Source: Shewanella hanedai (lineage in GTDB: Bacteria > Pseudomonadota > Gammaproteobacteria > Enterobacterales > Shewanellaceae). Taken from it: a stretch of 44,944 nt of DNA. Location: NCBI RefSeq assembly GCF_007197645.1, contig NZ_VKGK01000042.1, positions 1 to 44,944 of the forward strand. Reading direction: 5' to 3'. A program made the position numbers and the translations under genes. The notes below the pieces were generated by a model, which did not search any database, was not told the DNA's origin, and worked only from the letters and a program-made list of their open reading frames with translations. Below are positions 25,220-35,314 of the stretch, piece after piece (position 1 is the stretch's first letter; every line of letters begins with the position of its first letter).

Positions 25220-25242
25220 AAGCCTGAGATAAACTCAGGCTT
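25220..25242. terminator. Bidirectional terminator between cyclase gene and oxyR
   Basis: AAGCCTGAG (25220-25228) and CTCAGGCTT (25234-25242) form a 9-bp stem with a 5-nt loop. On the minus strand it runs into TTTTG, so it should end the oxyR transcript well and the cyclase transcript less well. Confidence 0.7.
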
Positions 25243-25282
25243 CATGAAGTCGCTTAACCACTCGTCTAATTCCAGCGCTAGG

Positions 25283-26194
25283 TCACTTAATCTTTTTGCA
25301 CAATAACTCTTGAATCGCTAAACCTAAGGTTCTAAAAGTTAATATTCGGCTTGATGTCTGTCGCCACACAAGACCTATATCTCGATATGGCGCTTCACCC
25401 GGTGGCTGCATGACCACTAAATCAGTGTCATTCAGGATCCCAGCATCAATCGCCATTTGAGGTAGAAATGTTGTTCCTAGCTTACCGTTAACCATCTGCA
25501 CGAGTGTATGCAGACTCGTTGCTGCAAACGGATTAACCTTAGCACTGTCGCCTAACTGACATGCACTGATAGCATGTCCGGTGATGCAATGTTCAGCTTG
25601 AAGCAGGAAAATACTCTCATCGGGTAATGATTGATAATCTAATGGTTCATAAATTTCGCTCACCAGTTCACTATGTACCACCAGTTTAAAGGGGTCGATG
25701 CCCACCTTCATACTATGGTAACCACTGGTATCGACTGGTAAAGCTAATAGCAGTAAGTCCAACTCCCCCTTGCCCAGTGCATCAAGTAACTTCTCAGTGG
25801 TGTCTTCTTTCAGATACATGGTCAAATTTGGATAGGCTTGCTGACACTGTTTAACGACGCGACTTAATAGAAACGGCGCTATGGTCGGAATACAACCCAA
25901 ACGTATATCCCCAGTCATGGGTTCACCTTGGTGTTTCACCAACTCAACAAGATCATCCACATCGGTAAGTAGTTTTCGTGAGCGAAGCACGACCTCTTCG
26001 CCAATCGCGGTAAAAATAAATGACTTATGATCACGCTCGATCAACTGATGTCCAAGTTGTTCCTCTAAATTTTGTATACCACTAGAGAGCGTCGACTGGC
26101 TTACGTGGCATATCTTCGCAGCTCGATTAAAGTTCTGCTCTTGATAGAGGTTCACTAAATAATAGAGGTTTTTTAAACTAGGCAAGTGCTTCAT
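25283..26194 (-). CDS. oxyR: LysR-type peroxide sensor OxyR
   Basis: OxyR senses hydrogen peroxide by forming an intramolecular disulfide and activates catalase, peroxiredoxin and iron-sequestration genes. The 303-residue protein (ATG at 26194, chosen because it gives the standard N-terminus; the upstream TTG at 26209 adds five residues) has the LysR helix-turn-helix (FNRAAKICHVSQSTLSSGI). The redox pair is Cys203 and Cys212 in the arrangement HC-x8-C, the same spacing as Cys199/Cys208 of E. coli, with the conserved EPMTGDIRLGCIPTIAPFLL before it. It converges with the cyclase gene. Confidence 0.88.
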   Translation of the reverse strand: MKHLPSLKNLYYLVNLYQEQNFNRAAKICHVSQSTLSSGIQNLEEQLGHQLIERDHKSFIFTAIGEEVVLRSRKLLTDVDDLVELVKHQGEPMTGDIRLGCIPTIAPFLLSRVVKQCQQAYPNLTMYLKEDTTEKLLDALGKGELDLLLLALPVDTSGYHSMKVGIDPFKLVVHSELVSEIYEPLDYQSLPDESIFLLQAEHCITGHAISACQLGDSAKVNPFAATSLHTLVQMVNGKLGTTFLPQMAIDAGILNDTDLVVMQPPGEAPYRDIGLVWRQTSSRILTFRTLGLAIQELLCKKIK

Positions 26195-26337
26195 AAAATC
26201 GATTACCAACTGAAGTTGTCATTCAAAAATTCAATATGACTCTAGCATAGTTTTGTCACAAATTAAGGGTTTTATGATGTCAAAATGTGAAGGTTCTCTG
26301 ATAATCGAGAAGCATGCAATCGATAAACGTCAGGCAC

Positions 26338-26375
26338 AAAAAAAGCACTAGTGAAGCGAGCTTCTTTAGTGCTTT
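26338..26375 (-). terminator. Strong terminator downstream of hptA
   Basis: AAAGCACTA (26342-26350) pairs with TAGTGCTTT (26367-26375), with an inner GAAG/CTTC pair. On the minus strand the stem is followed by a run of seven T (plus-strand A run 26338-26344). It lies 29 bp past the hptA stop. Confidence 0.8.
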
Positions 26376-26403
26376 AAAATAGTAGAACAAAAGCGATATA
26401 AAC

Positions 26404-26769
26404 TTAGGCTTTTGCTTCCAAGTATTGCTTAAGCTCTGCGAGATCTAAACTGGCATTATCCACAATGGCTTGTAACCAAGCTTCGTGTCCATTTGCCCAT
26501 TCAACATCTTCACCGTGCTGGAGTAATTGAGCTAGCTGCTGAATACGTTTTAGACCGACTGAGCCGGCGGCACCTTTAAACTTATGAGTTTCAGAACATA
26601 ATGTATCTTTATCCTGCGCTTCTTTAGCATTAACTAAGTTGCCAACATACTCAGGCATTAGCTGCTCAAATAAAACGACACTTTTTAGTAAAGTTCCCGC
26701 ACCGATTGCGCTGCAGTATTGCTCTAGTGTATTAAGGTCTAAAATTGATTCTATCTCAGCTGTTGCCAT
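26404..26769 (-). CDS. hptA: Free-standing histidine phosphotransfer protein HptA
   Basis: A 121-residue single-domain Hpt protein. The phosphorylated His62 is in THKFKGAAGSVGLKRI, the HxxKG motif. It resembles the C-terminal Hpt domain of E. coli ArcB. In Shewanella oneidensis the Arc sensor lacks this domain and a separate protein, HptA (SO1327), relays phosphate to ArcA; the gene there lies in the same neighbourhood as oxyR, mutH and gltBD. The same relay role for anaerobic respiration control is inferred here. It has its own terminator and is likely monocistronic. Confidence 0.85.
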   Translation of the reverse strand: MATAEIESILDLNTLEQYCSAIGAGTLLKSVVLFEQLMPEYVGNLVNAKEAQDKDTLCSETHKFKGAAGSVGLKRIQQLAQLLQHGEDVEWANGHEAWLQAIVDNASLDLAELKQYLEAKA

Positions 26770-26944
26770 ATTAAGGCACCTCTCAAAAGTTCTTGATTGT
26801 ATACAAACTAACTTACAACATAATACCCGCTATAATAACTGGCGCAACTAAATGAGTCATAAGACATAAAAAACATTCATTTTTTAACCATCTTATAACT
26901 AAATTTTAATAAAATCTGTCATTTAACCGTTTTCCACAATAGTT

Positions 26945-27871
26945 TTAGGTCATTTTTAACTTAGAAATCAAATAACTCCCTTGCCCGCCTTTTTCTTTCA
27001 AATCATCTACAATCGCCACTAAACCATTCCAACGATACCCACACCAATCAGGAGCCAATAACATAGGTTTTTTAGCATATGCGGTAACCCTATGAAATAT
27101 TATGTCTTTTGGTGTAAAACGGATCATTTCTCCCACGCTAAAAGCGTAATCTTCTATTGACAGTAGTGCAATACGATCGCTACGCCATGCTTTTGCCATG
27201 GTGCTTCCTTCGACAATATGTAACGGATGCAACTTAAGCCCGTCAACGCCCGCATTGAGCACTGACTGCAAACTGTTGAGGTAATCCTGATGTTCCTCAC
27301 CAGGCAAACCGAGAATAAGATGAGTACAGACCTTAATCCCTCTTGCTCTAGCTCGCGTTACAGTATCGACGTAGTCGGCCATCGAATGACCTCGATTAAT
27401 ACGCTTCAATGTTTTGTCACTTGCAGATTGCAATCCAAGCTCTAGCCAGACTTCAATACCCCGTTCCTGATAACCAACAAGTAGCTCTATCACATCATCA
27501 GACACGCAATCCGGCCGAGTTCCCACGCATAAGCCCACGATGTCAGGATCGATCACCGCCTCATCATACTTGGCTTTCAGTACTTGATATTCATCATAGG
27601 TGCTGGTGTAGGCTTGAAAATAAGCGATATATTTACTTGTCCGCCCCGCAAACCTTTCTCTACCTTTATTAAGCTGTTCAGGTATCGATAGTTCCGTACC
27701 ATGCTCATAACTAAAAGAAGCCACATTACAATAGGTGCATCCACCCTTCCCTAAAGTGCCGTCTCTATTCGGGCAGGTAAATTTGGCATCAATGGTTAAC
27801 TTCTTCAGTTTTTCACCAAACTGCTTTTTACAGGCAACACCGAACGTGTTGACGTAGTGATCTAAACCCAT
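26945..27871 (-). CDS. yhcC: Radical SAM protein of the YhcC/TIGR01212 family
   Basis: A 308-residue radical SAM enzyme of unknown reaction. The cluster-binding cysteines are Cys33, Cys45 and Cys48 in CPNRDGTLGKGGCTYC, the wide-spaced pattern of this family, related to Elp3-type proteins. A glycine-rich GLCVGTRPDCV and the ICTHLILGLPGEEHQDY-like stretch form the barrel. In E. coli yhcC also lies beside gltBD. Here it is transcribed away from gltB across a 500-bp gap. Confidence 0.92.
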   Translation of the reverse strand: MGLDHYVNTFGVACKKQFGEKLKKLTIDAKFTCPNRDGTLGKGGCTYCNVASFSYEHGTELSIPEQLNKGRERFAGRTSKYIAYFQAYTSTYDEYQVLKAKYDEAVIDPDIVGLCVGTRPDCVSDDVIELLVGYQERGIEVWLELGLQSASDKTLKRINRGHSMADYVDTVTRARARGIKVCTHLILGLPGEEHQDYLNSLQSVLNAGVDGLKLHPLHIVEGSTMAKAWRSDRIALLSIEDYAFSVGEMIRFTPKDIIFHRVTAYAKKPMLLAPDWCGYRWNGLVAIVDDLKEKGGQGSYLISKLKMT

Positions 27872-28270
27872 TTTTGACTACAACAAGAATTAATGAGCAG
27901 AGTCTAATTCATCGCACAATCAAAAAAATGCGCCAAATCAAACAAAGGTTAAATGACCCAGAAATCGCAAAAATAGAGATTCATCAAAAAAACAGGTATA
28001 AAAATGAAGTTAACTCATCCACAGTGCATAATTAAGCAAATGTGATTTTGTCTGATAATTCGTTACATTTGCAATGAAACTCATATTTATCAAAAATATA
28101 TTTTCGACCACTTTTGTTACATCTCATTAACCAATGTAGAGAGCGAATAATCAAAATTCTTTTTATTCATAAGGTTATATAAATGAATCTTCAGTTTACG
28201 TTAACGTAAGGCAGTGATAAATCACAGACAAAATCGTCTCAAATGTACATTACTTATGCAATTATTAGGT

Positions 28271-28299
28271 TTGACCTTTATCAGTGCAGGCGGTATTTT
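28271..28299 (+). promoter_or_regulatory. Candidate sigma-70 promoter of gltBD
   Basis: TTGACC (28271-28276) and TATTTT (28294-28299) are separated by 17 bp, 75 bp before the gltB start. The rest of the 27872-28374 gap is AT-rich and must hold the yhcC promoter; no operator was assigned. Confidence 0.5.
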
Positions 28300-28374
28300 G
28301 AATGGTTCGGGTGCATATATATAACAACACTTTTCCCGACGTAGTATTCAGTTTAAGTTTTAGGGAGTTTGTGT

Positions 28375-31300
28375 ATGAGCTTGTATCACCCCAGTTTCGA
28401 GAGAGATAATTGCGGTTTTGGCCTGATAGCCCAGATGGATGGTGAACCTAGCCATCGCATAGTAAGAACTGCAATTCACGGCTTAGACCGTATGAAACAC
28501 CGTGGCGGGATCGCTGCTGACGGGCGTACAGGTGACGGTTGTGGATTGTTAATGCAACTTCCCGTTAAATTTTTCGAAGCCATTGCGGCAGAAAATGACT
28601 GGCACCTTAGCCGTAAATTTGCAGTGGGTATGTTTTTCCTTAACCAGAATGACCAATTAGCGGATCAGGCAAAACTCCTGTTAGAACGCGAATTGGAAAA
28701 AGAGACGTTAAGCGTCGCTGGCTGGCGAAAAGTCCCAGTAAACGCTGATGTGCTTGGCGATATCGGTAAAGCGAGTCAACCTCAGATATACCAGGTACTG
28801 ATTAACTCGCCTATCGGCTGGCGAGAAAAAGATCTAGAACGTCGCCTCTACATGGCAAGACGTCGCTTGGAGCAACAACTGCACCACGACAAGGATTTCT
28901 ATGTAGCCAGCCTATCCGGCCAGGTGATCGTTTATAAAGGCCTGATGATGCCTGCCGATCTGCCTGAGTTTTATCTCGATCTTGCAGATATCAGACTGCA
29001 GAGTTCAATCTGTCTGTTCCACCAAAGATTTTCGACTAATACCTCACCTAAGTGGCCACTGGCACAACCTTTCAGGTACCTTGCCCATAACGGTGAAATA
29101 AACACCATCACTGGCAACAGGCAGTGGGCTCGTGCCCGTGCGTACAAATTTAATGCGCCACTGTTGCCCGATTTGCAACAAGCCGCTCCCTTTGTCAATG
29201 AGACAGGTTCAGATTCATCTTCCCTAGATAACATGCTTGAGATGTTACTTGCCGGTGGTATGGATCTGTACCGAGCGATGCGTCTGCTTATTCCACCAGC
29301 GTGGCAAAGTAATCCAGAAATGGATGAAGAGCTCAAAGCCTTCTACGATTTCAACTCCATGCACATGGAGCCTTGGGATGGACCGGCTGGTATCGTGATG
29401 ACTAATGGCCGACACGCAGCTTGCGCCGTGGATCGTAATGGCCTGCGCCCGTCACGTTATGTGATCACCAAAGACAGAATTCTTACCTTGGCCTCAGAAG
29501 TCGGTATTTGGGATTACGCGCCTGACGAAGTCGTCGAAAAAGGCCGTGTCGGACCTGGTGAGCTGTTAGTACTCGACACCCTAAATGGCCAACTTTACTC
29601 CTCATTTGAGATCGATAACGATCTCAAACGCCGTCACCCTTACAAACAATGGATGGCAAAAAACAGTCAAACTTTGACGCCTGCTGAAGAGATCCCAGCA
29701 GGAGAACAAGGCGTATGTGAATTTACCCCTGATCAACTTCTTCAATATCAGAAGCACTTTGGCTTCTCGCGGGAAGAGTTAGAGCAAGTGATTTGGGTAC
29801 TCGCCCACAAAGGTGAAGAAGCCACAGGCTCAATGGGTGATGACACGCCAATGGCCGTGCTCTCTAAAAAGTCTCGTACAGTGTATGACTACTTTAGACA
29901 GAAGTTCGCTCAGGTTACCAATCCACCGATTGATCCTTTGAGAGAAAAACACGTAATGTCACTCTCTACCTGCGTCGGCAGAGAGCAAAACCTGTTTAAT
30001 GAAACAACGGGTCATGCATATCGCGTGATGTTTAACTCTCCAGTGCTGCTGTATAGCGATTTTAATCAGCTGTTAGCACTCGACTCAACTTACTATCGCG
30101 CTAATACCGTCGATCTTAACTACGACATTACAGAAGGCCTTGAACAAGCCATTATCCGCATCTGTGATGAAGCGGAGAGATTGGCTCGCACTGGCACAAC
30201 CTTGTTGATATTGTCAGATCGTGCGACTGACAAATCTAAGCAAGTGATCCCAGCCGCGATGGCCGTGGGTGCCGTTCAGCGCATTCTTGTTGATAAGAGT
30301 CTACGCTGTGATACCAACATTATTGTAGAGACAGGCTCTGCCCGTGATCCACATCATTTCGCCGTACTGCTCGGCTTTGGTGCAACGGCCATATACCCAT
30401 ATTTGGCCTATGAAAGTATCTCCGCAATGGCCAAGCTCAATAACATCCCTGAAAACTATCAGTTGATGCTTAATTTCCGTCAAGGCATCGATAAAGGCCT
30501 ACGGAAAATCATGTCAAAAATGGGGATCAGTACTGTTTCCTCATATCGTTGCAGTCAGCAATTTGAAGCGGTTGGCATCGCCAGCAACGTCGTCGAACTC
30601 TGTTTTAAAGGCGTAATAAGCCGTATCGAAGGCGCTAGCTTTACAGAGCTAGAACAAGATCAAGTGATACTGCACAAGTTGGCTTTTCGTGCCCATCAGC
30701 CACTGAATCAAGGTGGGCTACTGAAATATGTGGAAGGCGGTGAGTACCATTGCTTCAACCCTGATGTGGTTAACACGCTACAAGCCAGTCTGAAAGAGAG
30801 AGACTATGTAAGCTATAAGAAGTTTACTGAACTCGTCGATAACCGCCCAATAGCCACATTACGTGATCTAATAGCAATAAAAGGCGAGCTACCAGCAGTC
30901 GAACTCGACAGCGTCGAATCAGCAGATACGCTCTATACACGATTTGACAGTGCCGCCATGAGTATTGGTGCGCTGAGTCCAGAAGCTCACGAAGCATTAG
31001 CTGTGGCAATGAACCGACTCGGTGGCCGTTCTAATTCAGGGGAAGGCGGAGAAGATCCAAGCAGATTCAACTCTGAGCGAAACTCTAAAATCAAACAGAT
31101 AGCCTCTGGACGTTTTGGGGTTACGGCTCACTACTTGATGAATGCAGAAGTCTTGCAGATCAAAGTTGCACAGGGCGCAAAACCCGGTGAAGGTGGTCAA
31201 CTCCCAGGTCATAAAGTCAGCGTCGAAATTGCAGCGCTACGTAATGCTAGACCTGGAGTCACCCTAATTTCACCACCGCCTCATCATGATATCTATTCGA

Positions 31301-32823
31301 TTGAAGATTTGGCCCAGCTGATTTTTGACTTAAAGCAGATCAATCCAAAAGCCATGGTCTCGGTCAAGCTCGTATCAGAGCCTGGTGTCGGGACTATCGC
31401 CACCGGTGTTGCTAAAGCCTACGCCGATATGATCACCATCTCAGGTTATGACGGCGGTACTGGCGCGAGCCCAGTTTCATCAGTCAAGTATGCTGGCAGT
31501 CCTTGGGAATTAGGATTAGCCGAAGTCCATCAGTCTCTGGTTGAAAATGGCTTAAGACACAAGATACGTCTACAAGTTGACGGTGGATTAAAAACCGGAC
31601 AAGACGTACTTAAAGCTGCGTTACTCGGCGCCGAAAGCTTCGGTTTTGGTACCGTACCTATGATAGCTCTAGGCTGTAAGTACCTGCGTATTTGTCATCT
31701 TAATAACTGTGCCACGGGTGTCGCCACTCAGAACACGCAATTGAGAAATGAGCATTACCACGGCTTACCTGAGCGCGTCATGACCTATTTTGAGTTTGTG
31801 GCACGAGAGATCCGCGAAGGCATGGCTGCATTGGGTGTCACTAAGTTCGAAGATCTTATCGGTCGCAGCGAATGGTTAACCACGCTCGAAGGGCAAACCT
31901 CGAAACAGCAGGGACTGGATCTTAAGCCGATTTTGTATACGCCTAAAATACCAGCAGGCAGTGCAAAAACGTGGCGAGAGCTAAATCACACCGCTGACAA
32001 AGGTGAGCTGAACATTAAACTGCTCGACGCAACACGTGATGCAGTTATTGCAGGAGAATCAATTCAAGCCAGATTCGACATCAATAACACTGACCGTTCC
32101 GTTGGCGCGTCGCTTTCAGGCTTTATCGCACAAACGGTAGGCAAAGAGGGCGCAAAGCAACCAATACAGATCAAATTCAACGGCAGCGCAGGGCAAAGTT
32201 TTGGCGTCTGGAACTGCCCAGGCCTAGAGCTGACTCTCTGTGGTGATGGTAATGACTACGTTGGTAAAGGTATGTCCGGCGGTAAGCTCACCATTCATCC
32301 GCCCCTAGGCAGTACATTCCAAAGTGAACGCTCAGCGATTATCGGTAACACCTGTCTCTATGGTGCATCCGGCGGCAAAATGTTTGCAGCAGGAACGGCC
32401 GGAGAACGATTCGCGGTACGTAACTCTGGGGCGACAGCTGTAATTGAAGGTCTCGGTGACAACGGTTGTGAATACATGACGGGTGGAATCGTGCTAGTTC
32501 TTGGAAGAACTGGCGTGAACTTCGCAGCGGGTATGACCGGTGGTTTTGCCTACGTCTTTGACCGTTACTCACGTTTTCATCGCCGAGTGAACACGGACTT
32601 GGTCGACACTCAAAAAGTCAGTTCTCCAGTCCATCAGCGTCATTTAAAAGGCTTGATAGAAGAACACCTAGCCGAAACAGGCAGTGTACATGCAAAAATG
32701 TTATTGACCGATTTTGAGTATTGGATCGATTGCTTCGTCTTAGTAAAACCTAAGAATGTACCAGTATCTGATCTATTAAAGCTTGAACAATCACAACCAG
32801 AATTAGCTGTAGCGGCGGGGTAA
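28375..32823 (+). CDS. gltB: Glutamate synthase (NADPH) large chain
   Basis: GltB, with GltD, makes two glutamates from glutamine and 2-oxoglutarate. The 1482-residue protein starts at ATG 28375 (AGGGAG 7 nt upstream), giving a 12-residue propeptide before nucleophile Cys13 in ERDNCGFGLIA. Domains in order: class II amidotransferase (13-~430), central domain, FMN-binding synthase barrel with 3Fe-4S cysteines in CKYLRICHLNNCATG, and the C-terminal beta-helix (GXXG repeats). The order and length match E. coli GltB apart from a shorter leader. It is 4 nt upstream of gltD. Confidence 0.98.
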   Translation: MSLYHPSFERDNCGFGLIAQMDGEPSHRIVRTAIHGLDRMKHRGGIAADGRTGDGCGLLMQLPVKFFEAIAAENDWHLSRKFAVGMFFLNQNDQLADQAKLLLERELEKETLSVAGWRKVPVNADVLGDIGKASQPQIYQVLINSPIGWREKDLERRLYMARRRLEQQLHHDKDFYVASLSGQVIVYKGLMMPADLPEFYLDLADIRLQSSICLFHQRFSTNTSPKWPLAQPFRYLAHNGEINTITGNRQWARARAYKFNAPLLPDLQQAAPFVNETGSDSSSLDNMLEMLLAGGMDLYRAMRLLIPPAWQSNPEMDEELKAFYDFNSMHMEPWDGPAGIVMTNGRHAACAVDRNGLRPSRYVITKDRILTLASEVGIWDYAPDEVVEKGRVGPGELLVLDTLNGQLYSSFEIDNDLKRRHPYKQWMAKNSQTLTPAEEIPAGEQGVCEFTPDQLLQYQKHFGFSREELEQVIWVLAHKGEEATGSMGDDTPMAVLSKKSRTVYDYFRQKFAQVTNPPIDPLREKHVMSLSTCVGREQNLFNETTGHAYRVMFNSPVLLYSDFNQLLALDSTYYRANTVDLNYDITEGLEQAIIRICDEAERLARTGTTLLILSDRATDKSKQVIPAAMAVGAVQRILVDKSLRCDTNIIVETGSARDPHHFAVLLGFGATAIYPYLAYESISAMAKLNNIPENYQLMLNFRQGIDKGLRKIMSKMGISTVSSYRCSQQFEAVGIASNVVELCFKGVISRIEGASFTELEQDQVILHKLAFRAHQPLNQGGLLKYVEGGEYHCFNPDVVNTLQASLKERDYVSYKKFTELVDNRPIATLRDLIAIKGELPAVELDSVESADTLYTRFDSAAMSIGALSPEAHEALAVAMNRLGGRSNSGEGGEDPSRFNSERNSKIKQIASGRFGVTAHYLMNAEVLQIKVAQGAKPGEGGQLPGHKVSVEIAALRNARPGVTLISPPPHHDIYSIEDLAQLIFDLKQINPKAMVSVKLVSEPGVGTIATGVAKAYADMITISGYDGGTGASPVSSVKYAGSPWELGLAEVHQSLVENGLRHKIRLQVDGGLKTGQDVLKAALLGAESFGFGTVPMIALGCKYLRICHLNNCATGVATQNTQLRNEHYHGLPERVMTYFEFVAREIREGMAALGVTKFEDLIGRSEWLTTLEGQTSKQQGLDLKPILYTPKIPAGSAKTWRELNHTADKGELNIKLLDATRDAVIAGESIQARFDINNTDRSVGASLSGFIAQTVGKEGAKQPIQIKFNGSAGQSFGVWNCPGLELTLCGDGNDYVGKGMSGGKLTIHPPLGSTFQSERSAIIGNTCLYGASGGKMFAAGTAGERFAVRNSGATAVIEGLGDNGCEYMTGGIVLVLGRTGVNFAAGMTGGFAYVFDRYSRFHRRVNTDLVDTQKVSSPVHQRHLKGLIEEHLAETGSVHAKMLLTDFEYWIDCFVLVKPKNVPVSDLLKLEQSQPELAVAAG

Positions 32824-32827
32824 TAAC

Positions 32828-34237
32828 ATGAGTAATGATTTTCAATTTATCGAAATTGACCGCAAAGATCCCGTTAAACACTCGGCAAAGAAACGTGCCA
32901 CTCAGTTTATCGAGATCTATCAGCCTTTTGCTCAAACCCAAGTGGTTGAGCAAGCTGATCGCTGTCTTGACTGCGGTAACCCGTATTGTGAGTGGAAGTG
33001 TCCGCTACATAACTACATCCCTAACTGGCTCAAACTCGCTGAACAAGGCCGTATTTTAGAGGCCGCTGATCTGGTTCATGAAACCAACACGCTTCCTGAG
33101 ATTTGTGGTCGAGTTTGCCCACAAGACAGATTATGTGAAGGCGCTTGTACTCTCAATGATGAGTTTGGTGCGGTGACAATTGGTAATGTAGAAAAATACA
33201 TTACTGACACGGCCATTGCACAAGGTTGGCGTCCAGATTTAACCAAAGTGACACCTCGTAAAGAGCGCGTCGCCATTATCGGTGCGGGACCTGCAGGTTT
33301 AGGCTGTGCCGATATTCTTGCCCGTAACGGCGTCCAAGCGGTGGTATTTGATAAAAATCCACAGATTGGTGGTTTGCTCACTTACGGTATTCCAGCTTTT
33401 AAGCTAGATAAATCCGTTATGGCAACTCGCCGTGAAGTGCTCGAAGGAATGGGTATTGAATTTCAAATGGGGATTAACGTCGGCAAGGATATTGCTTTTG
33501 AAGCATTAGTTGCAGAGTATGATGCAGTCTTCCTTGGTATGGGCACTTACACAGCAATGAAGGCAGGTTTGCCCGGCGAAGATGCGCAAGGCGTTCATCA
33601 AGCCCTGCCCTATCTCATTGGTAACACTCACAACATCATGGGCACCACAGATCCTGAATCTCCCTATCTAAGCCTAGAAGGGAAGAAAGTGGTGGTACTT
33701 GGTGGTGGTGACACTGCCATGGATTGTGTCCGTACAGCCGTACGACAAGGTGCAGCCGAAGTCACGTGTGCTTACCGCCGTGATGAAGAAAATATGCCGG
33801 GCTCTCGACGGGAAGTACAAAATGCAAAAGAGGAAGGCGTTAAGTTCCTCTTTAACAGACAGCCCGTGGCCATTGAAACCAAAGAAGGTGTTGTCACTGG
33901 CATCACCTGTGCAGAAACTCAAATGGGAGAAGCTGATAGCAGTGGCCGTCGCCGCGCAGAAGCCATTGAGGGCAGCGAAGCACTTCTTGAAGCTGACGCT
34001 ATCATCATCGCCTTTGGTTTCCAACCAAGCCCTGCTGCTTGGCTTAAAGACCATAATGTCGACTTAGATCAATGGGGACGCGTTATCGCGCCTAAAATGG
34101 CTGACAATCCATTCCAAACGAGTAATCCGAAAGTATTTGCTGGTGGAGATATGGTGCGCGGTTCAGATTTGGTGGTCACCGCCATCGCTGAAGGGCGAGA
34201 TGCGGCATTAGGTATTCTTAATACCTTCGAGGACTAA
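32828..34237 (+). CDS. gltD: Glutamate synthase (NADPH) small chain
   Basis: GltD passes electrons from NADPH through FAD and two 4Fe-4S clusters to GltB. The 469-residue protein has N-terminal cysteine groups CLDCGNPYCEWKC and CGRVCPQDRLCEGAC for the clusters. The FAD-binding GAGPAGLGCADIL and the NADPH-binding VVVLGGGDTAMDC follow, then the closing FAGGDMVRGSDLVVTAIAEG. The start lies 4 nt after the gltB stop, so translation is coupled. Confidence 0.98.
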   Translation: MSNDFQFIEIDRKDPVKHSAKKRATQFIEIYQPFAQTQVVEQADRCLDCGNPYCEWKCPLHNYIPNWLKLAEQGRILEAADLVHETNTLPEICGRVCPQDRLCEGACTLNDEFGAVTIGNVEKYITDTAIAQGWRPDLTKVTPRKERVAIIGAGPAGLGCADILARNGVQAVVFDKNPQIGGLLTYGIPAFKLDKSVMATRREVLEGMGIEFQMGINVGKDIAFEALVAEYDAVFLGMGTYTAMKAGLPGEDAQGVHQALPYLIGNTHNIMGTTDPESPYLSLEGKKVVVLGGGDTAMDCVRTAVRQGAAEVTCAYRRDEENMPGSRREVQNAKEEGVKFLFNRQPVAIETKEGVVTGITCAETQMGEADSSGRRRAEAIEGSEALLEADAIIIAFGFQPSPAAWLKDHNVDLDQWGRVIAPKMADNPFQTSNPKVFAGGDMVRGSDLVVTAIAEGRDAALGILNTFED

Positions 34238-34284
34238 CTCTTCAAGCCATAATCGTTCGGGCAGTTTTGATGATGTCCAAAGCT

Positions 34285-34311
34285 AAAAGCGCATCCATTG
34301 ATGCGCTTTTT
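34285..34311. terminator. Bidirectional terminator between gltD and the nucleoside hydrolase gene
   Basis: AAAAGCGCATC (34285-34295) pairs with GATGCGCTTTT (34300-34310) around CATT; the T-tract continues to 34311. The A-run on the other side gives an equivalent T-tract on the minus strand, so it serves both converging genes. Confidence 0.85.
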
Positions 34312-34339
34312 ATTACCTATATTCACAGCTTTGCAAAGA

Positions 34340-35314
34340 TCAGCTTATTCGATGACCATATTCTATGATGCACTGTCTGTAGATCGCCAGTAGTTCAGTG
34401 TCTTTCACTGCGATACCCACTCGCTGAGGCGTATGCTTAGACCACTCATCATTAGGGTAGGTGCGATCATCAAACTTCTGAATGGTCATCCCCTCAGCTG
34501 GTCCTTCAGTTATCACACGTACAGGCCCTTCTCTAAGCGTAAACAGTTCTGGGTCTATCACATATGCAATAGCGGAAGGATCATGAACGTGGCAAGCATC
34601 GATACCCACTTTTTCTTTATAAAACTTCAAGTAGAAACGACTGACATCCCAGATAAACTGTCCCACCTCAGCTGCATCATCTCGGAGTCTATCAAGGTAA
34701 TCCCCCGTAAAGAAACTCTGTTCAGTGACATCCAGACCAATAATCACCACAGGCCAGGCTGCGCTAAAAACAATGTCAGCCGCATGGGGATCATCATGAA
34801 CATTGGCTTCAGCATAAGGCGTAACATTACCACGGTGATCATTCACCCCGAAAGCACCTCCCATCACCACCACTTCTTTGACAAGATTAACGATATCAGG
34901 CTCAGCCTGCAGCGCTAACGCCAGATTCGTTAAAGGGCCTATTGCCACAAGCGTGATCTCGTTCGGTTCAGCCTTAACGGCATCGATGATATATTGGTAT
35001 GCACAGCGACTATCAACTTCACCAACAACCTTGGCTGGCACCTCAACATCACCAAAACCACTCTCACCATGCACCACAACCGTGGGTCCAACGGGAGGTC
35101 TGACTAATGGTTTGCTCGCGCCCTTAACCACATCAGCTTTCAATTGATATTTCTGTTTCAAATAAAGTGCATTATGCGTTGCCGTCTCTATCGACACGTT
35201 GCCGAAAACAGTGGTAATCGCCTTCAATTCTATCTCTGGGTGCGCTTCAGCGAACATGATCGCCATAACATCATCGATACCCGGATCTGTGTCTAATATG
35301 ATTTTCTTTCGCAT
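34340..35314 (-). CDS. Inosine/uridine-preferring nucleoside hydrolase family protein
   Basis: A 324-residue ribonucleoside hydrolase that splits the N-glycosidic bond of nucleosides for salvage. The calcium/ribose-binding DTDPGIDD opens the protein, followed by EVVVMGGAF and the C-terminal HDPSAIAYVIDPELF with the metal-binding Asp. The exact substrate among the Rih types is not clear. It is divergent from betI; nothing ties it to choline metabolism apart from position. Confidence 0.92.
   Translation of the reverse strand: MRKKIILDTDPGIDDVMAIMFAEAHPEIELKAITTVFGNVSIETATHNALYLKQKYQLKADVVKGASKPLVRPPVGPTVVVHGESGFGDVEVPAKVVGEVDSRCAYQYIIDAVKAEPNEITLVAIGPLTNLALALQAEPDIVNLVKEVVVMGGAFGVNDHRGNVTPYAEANVHDDPHAADIVFSAAWPVVIIGLDVTEQSFFTGDYLDRLRDDAAEVGQFIWDVSRFYLKFYKEKVGIDACHVHDPSAIAYVIDPELFTLREGPVRVITEGPAEGMTIQKFDDRTYPNDEWSKHTPQRVGIAVKDTELLAIYRQCIIEYGHRIS

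Noticed and set aside
33674..34067. ORFs of 122 and 126 codons on both strands
   Set aside because: Both lie within gltD, whose NADPH-binding motif and C-terminal motif cover the region.
34433..34918. 161-codon plus-strand ORF
   Set aside because: Antisense to the nucleoside hydrolase, which has clear family motifs across the same stretch.
34340..35314. Nucleoside hydrolase as part of the choline operon
   Set aside because: It is on the opposite strand, has its own terminator, and no biochemical link to betaine synthesis is known to me.
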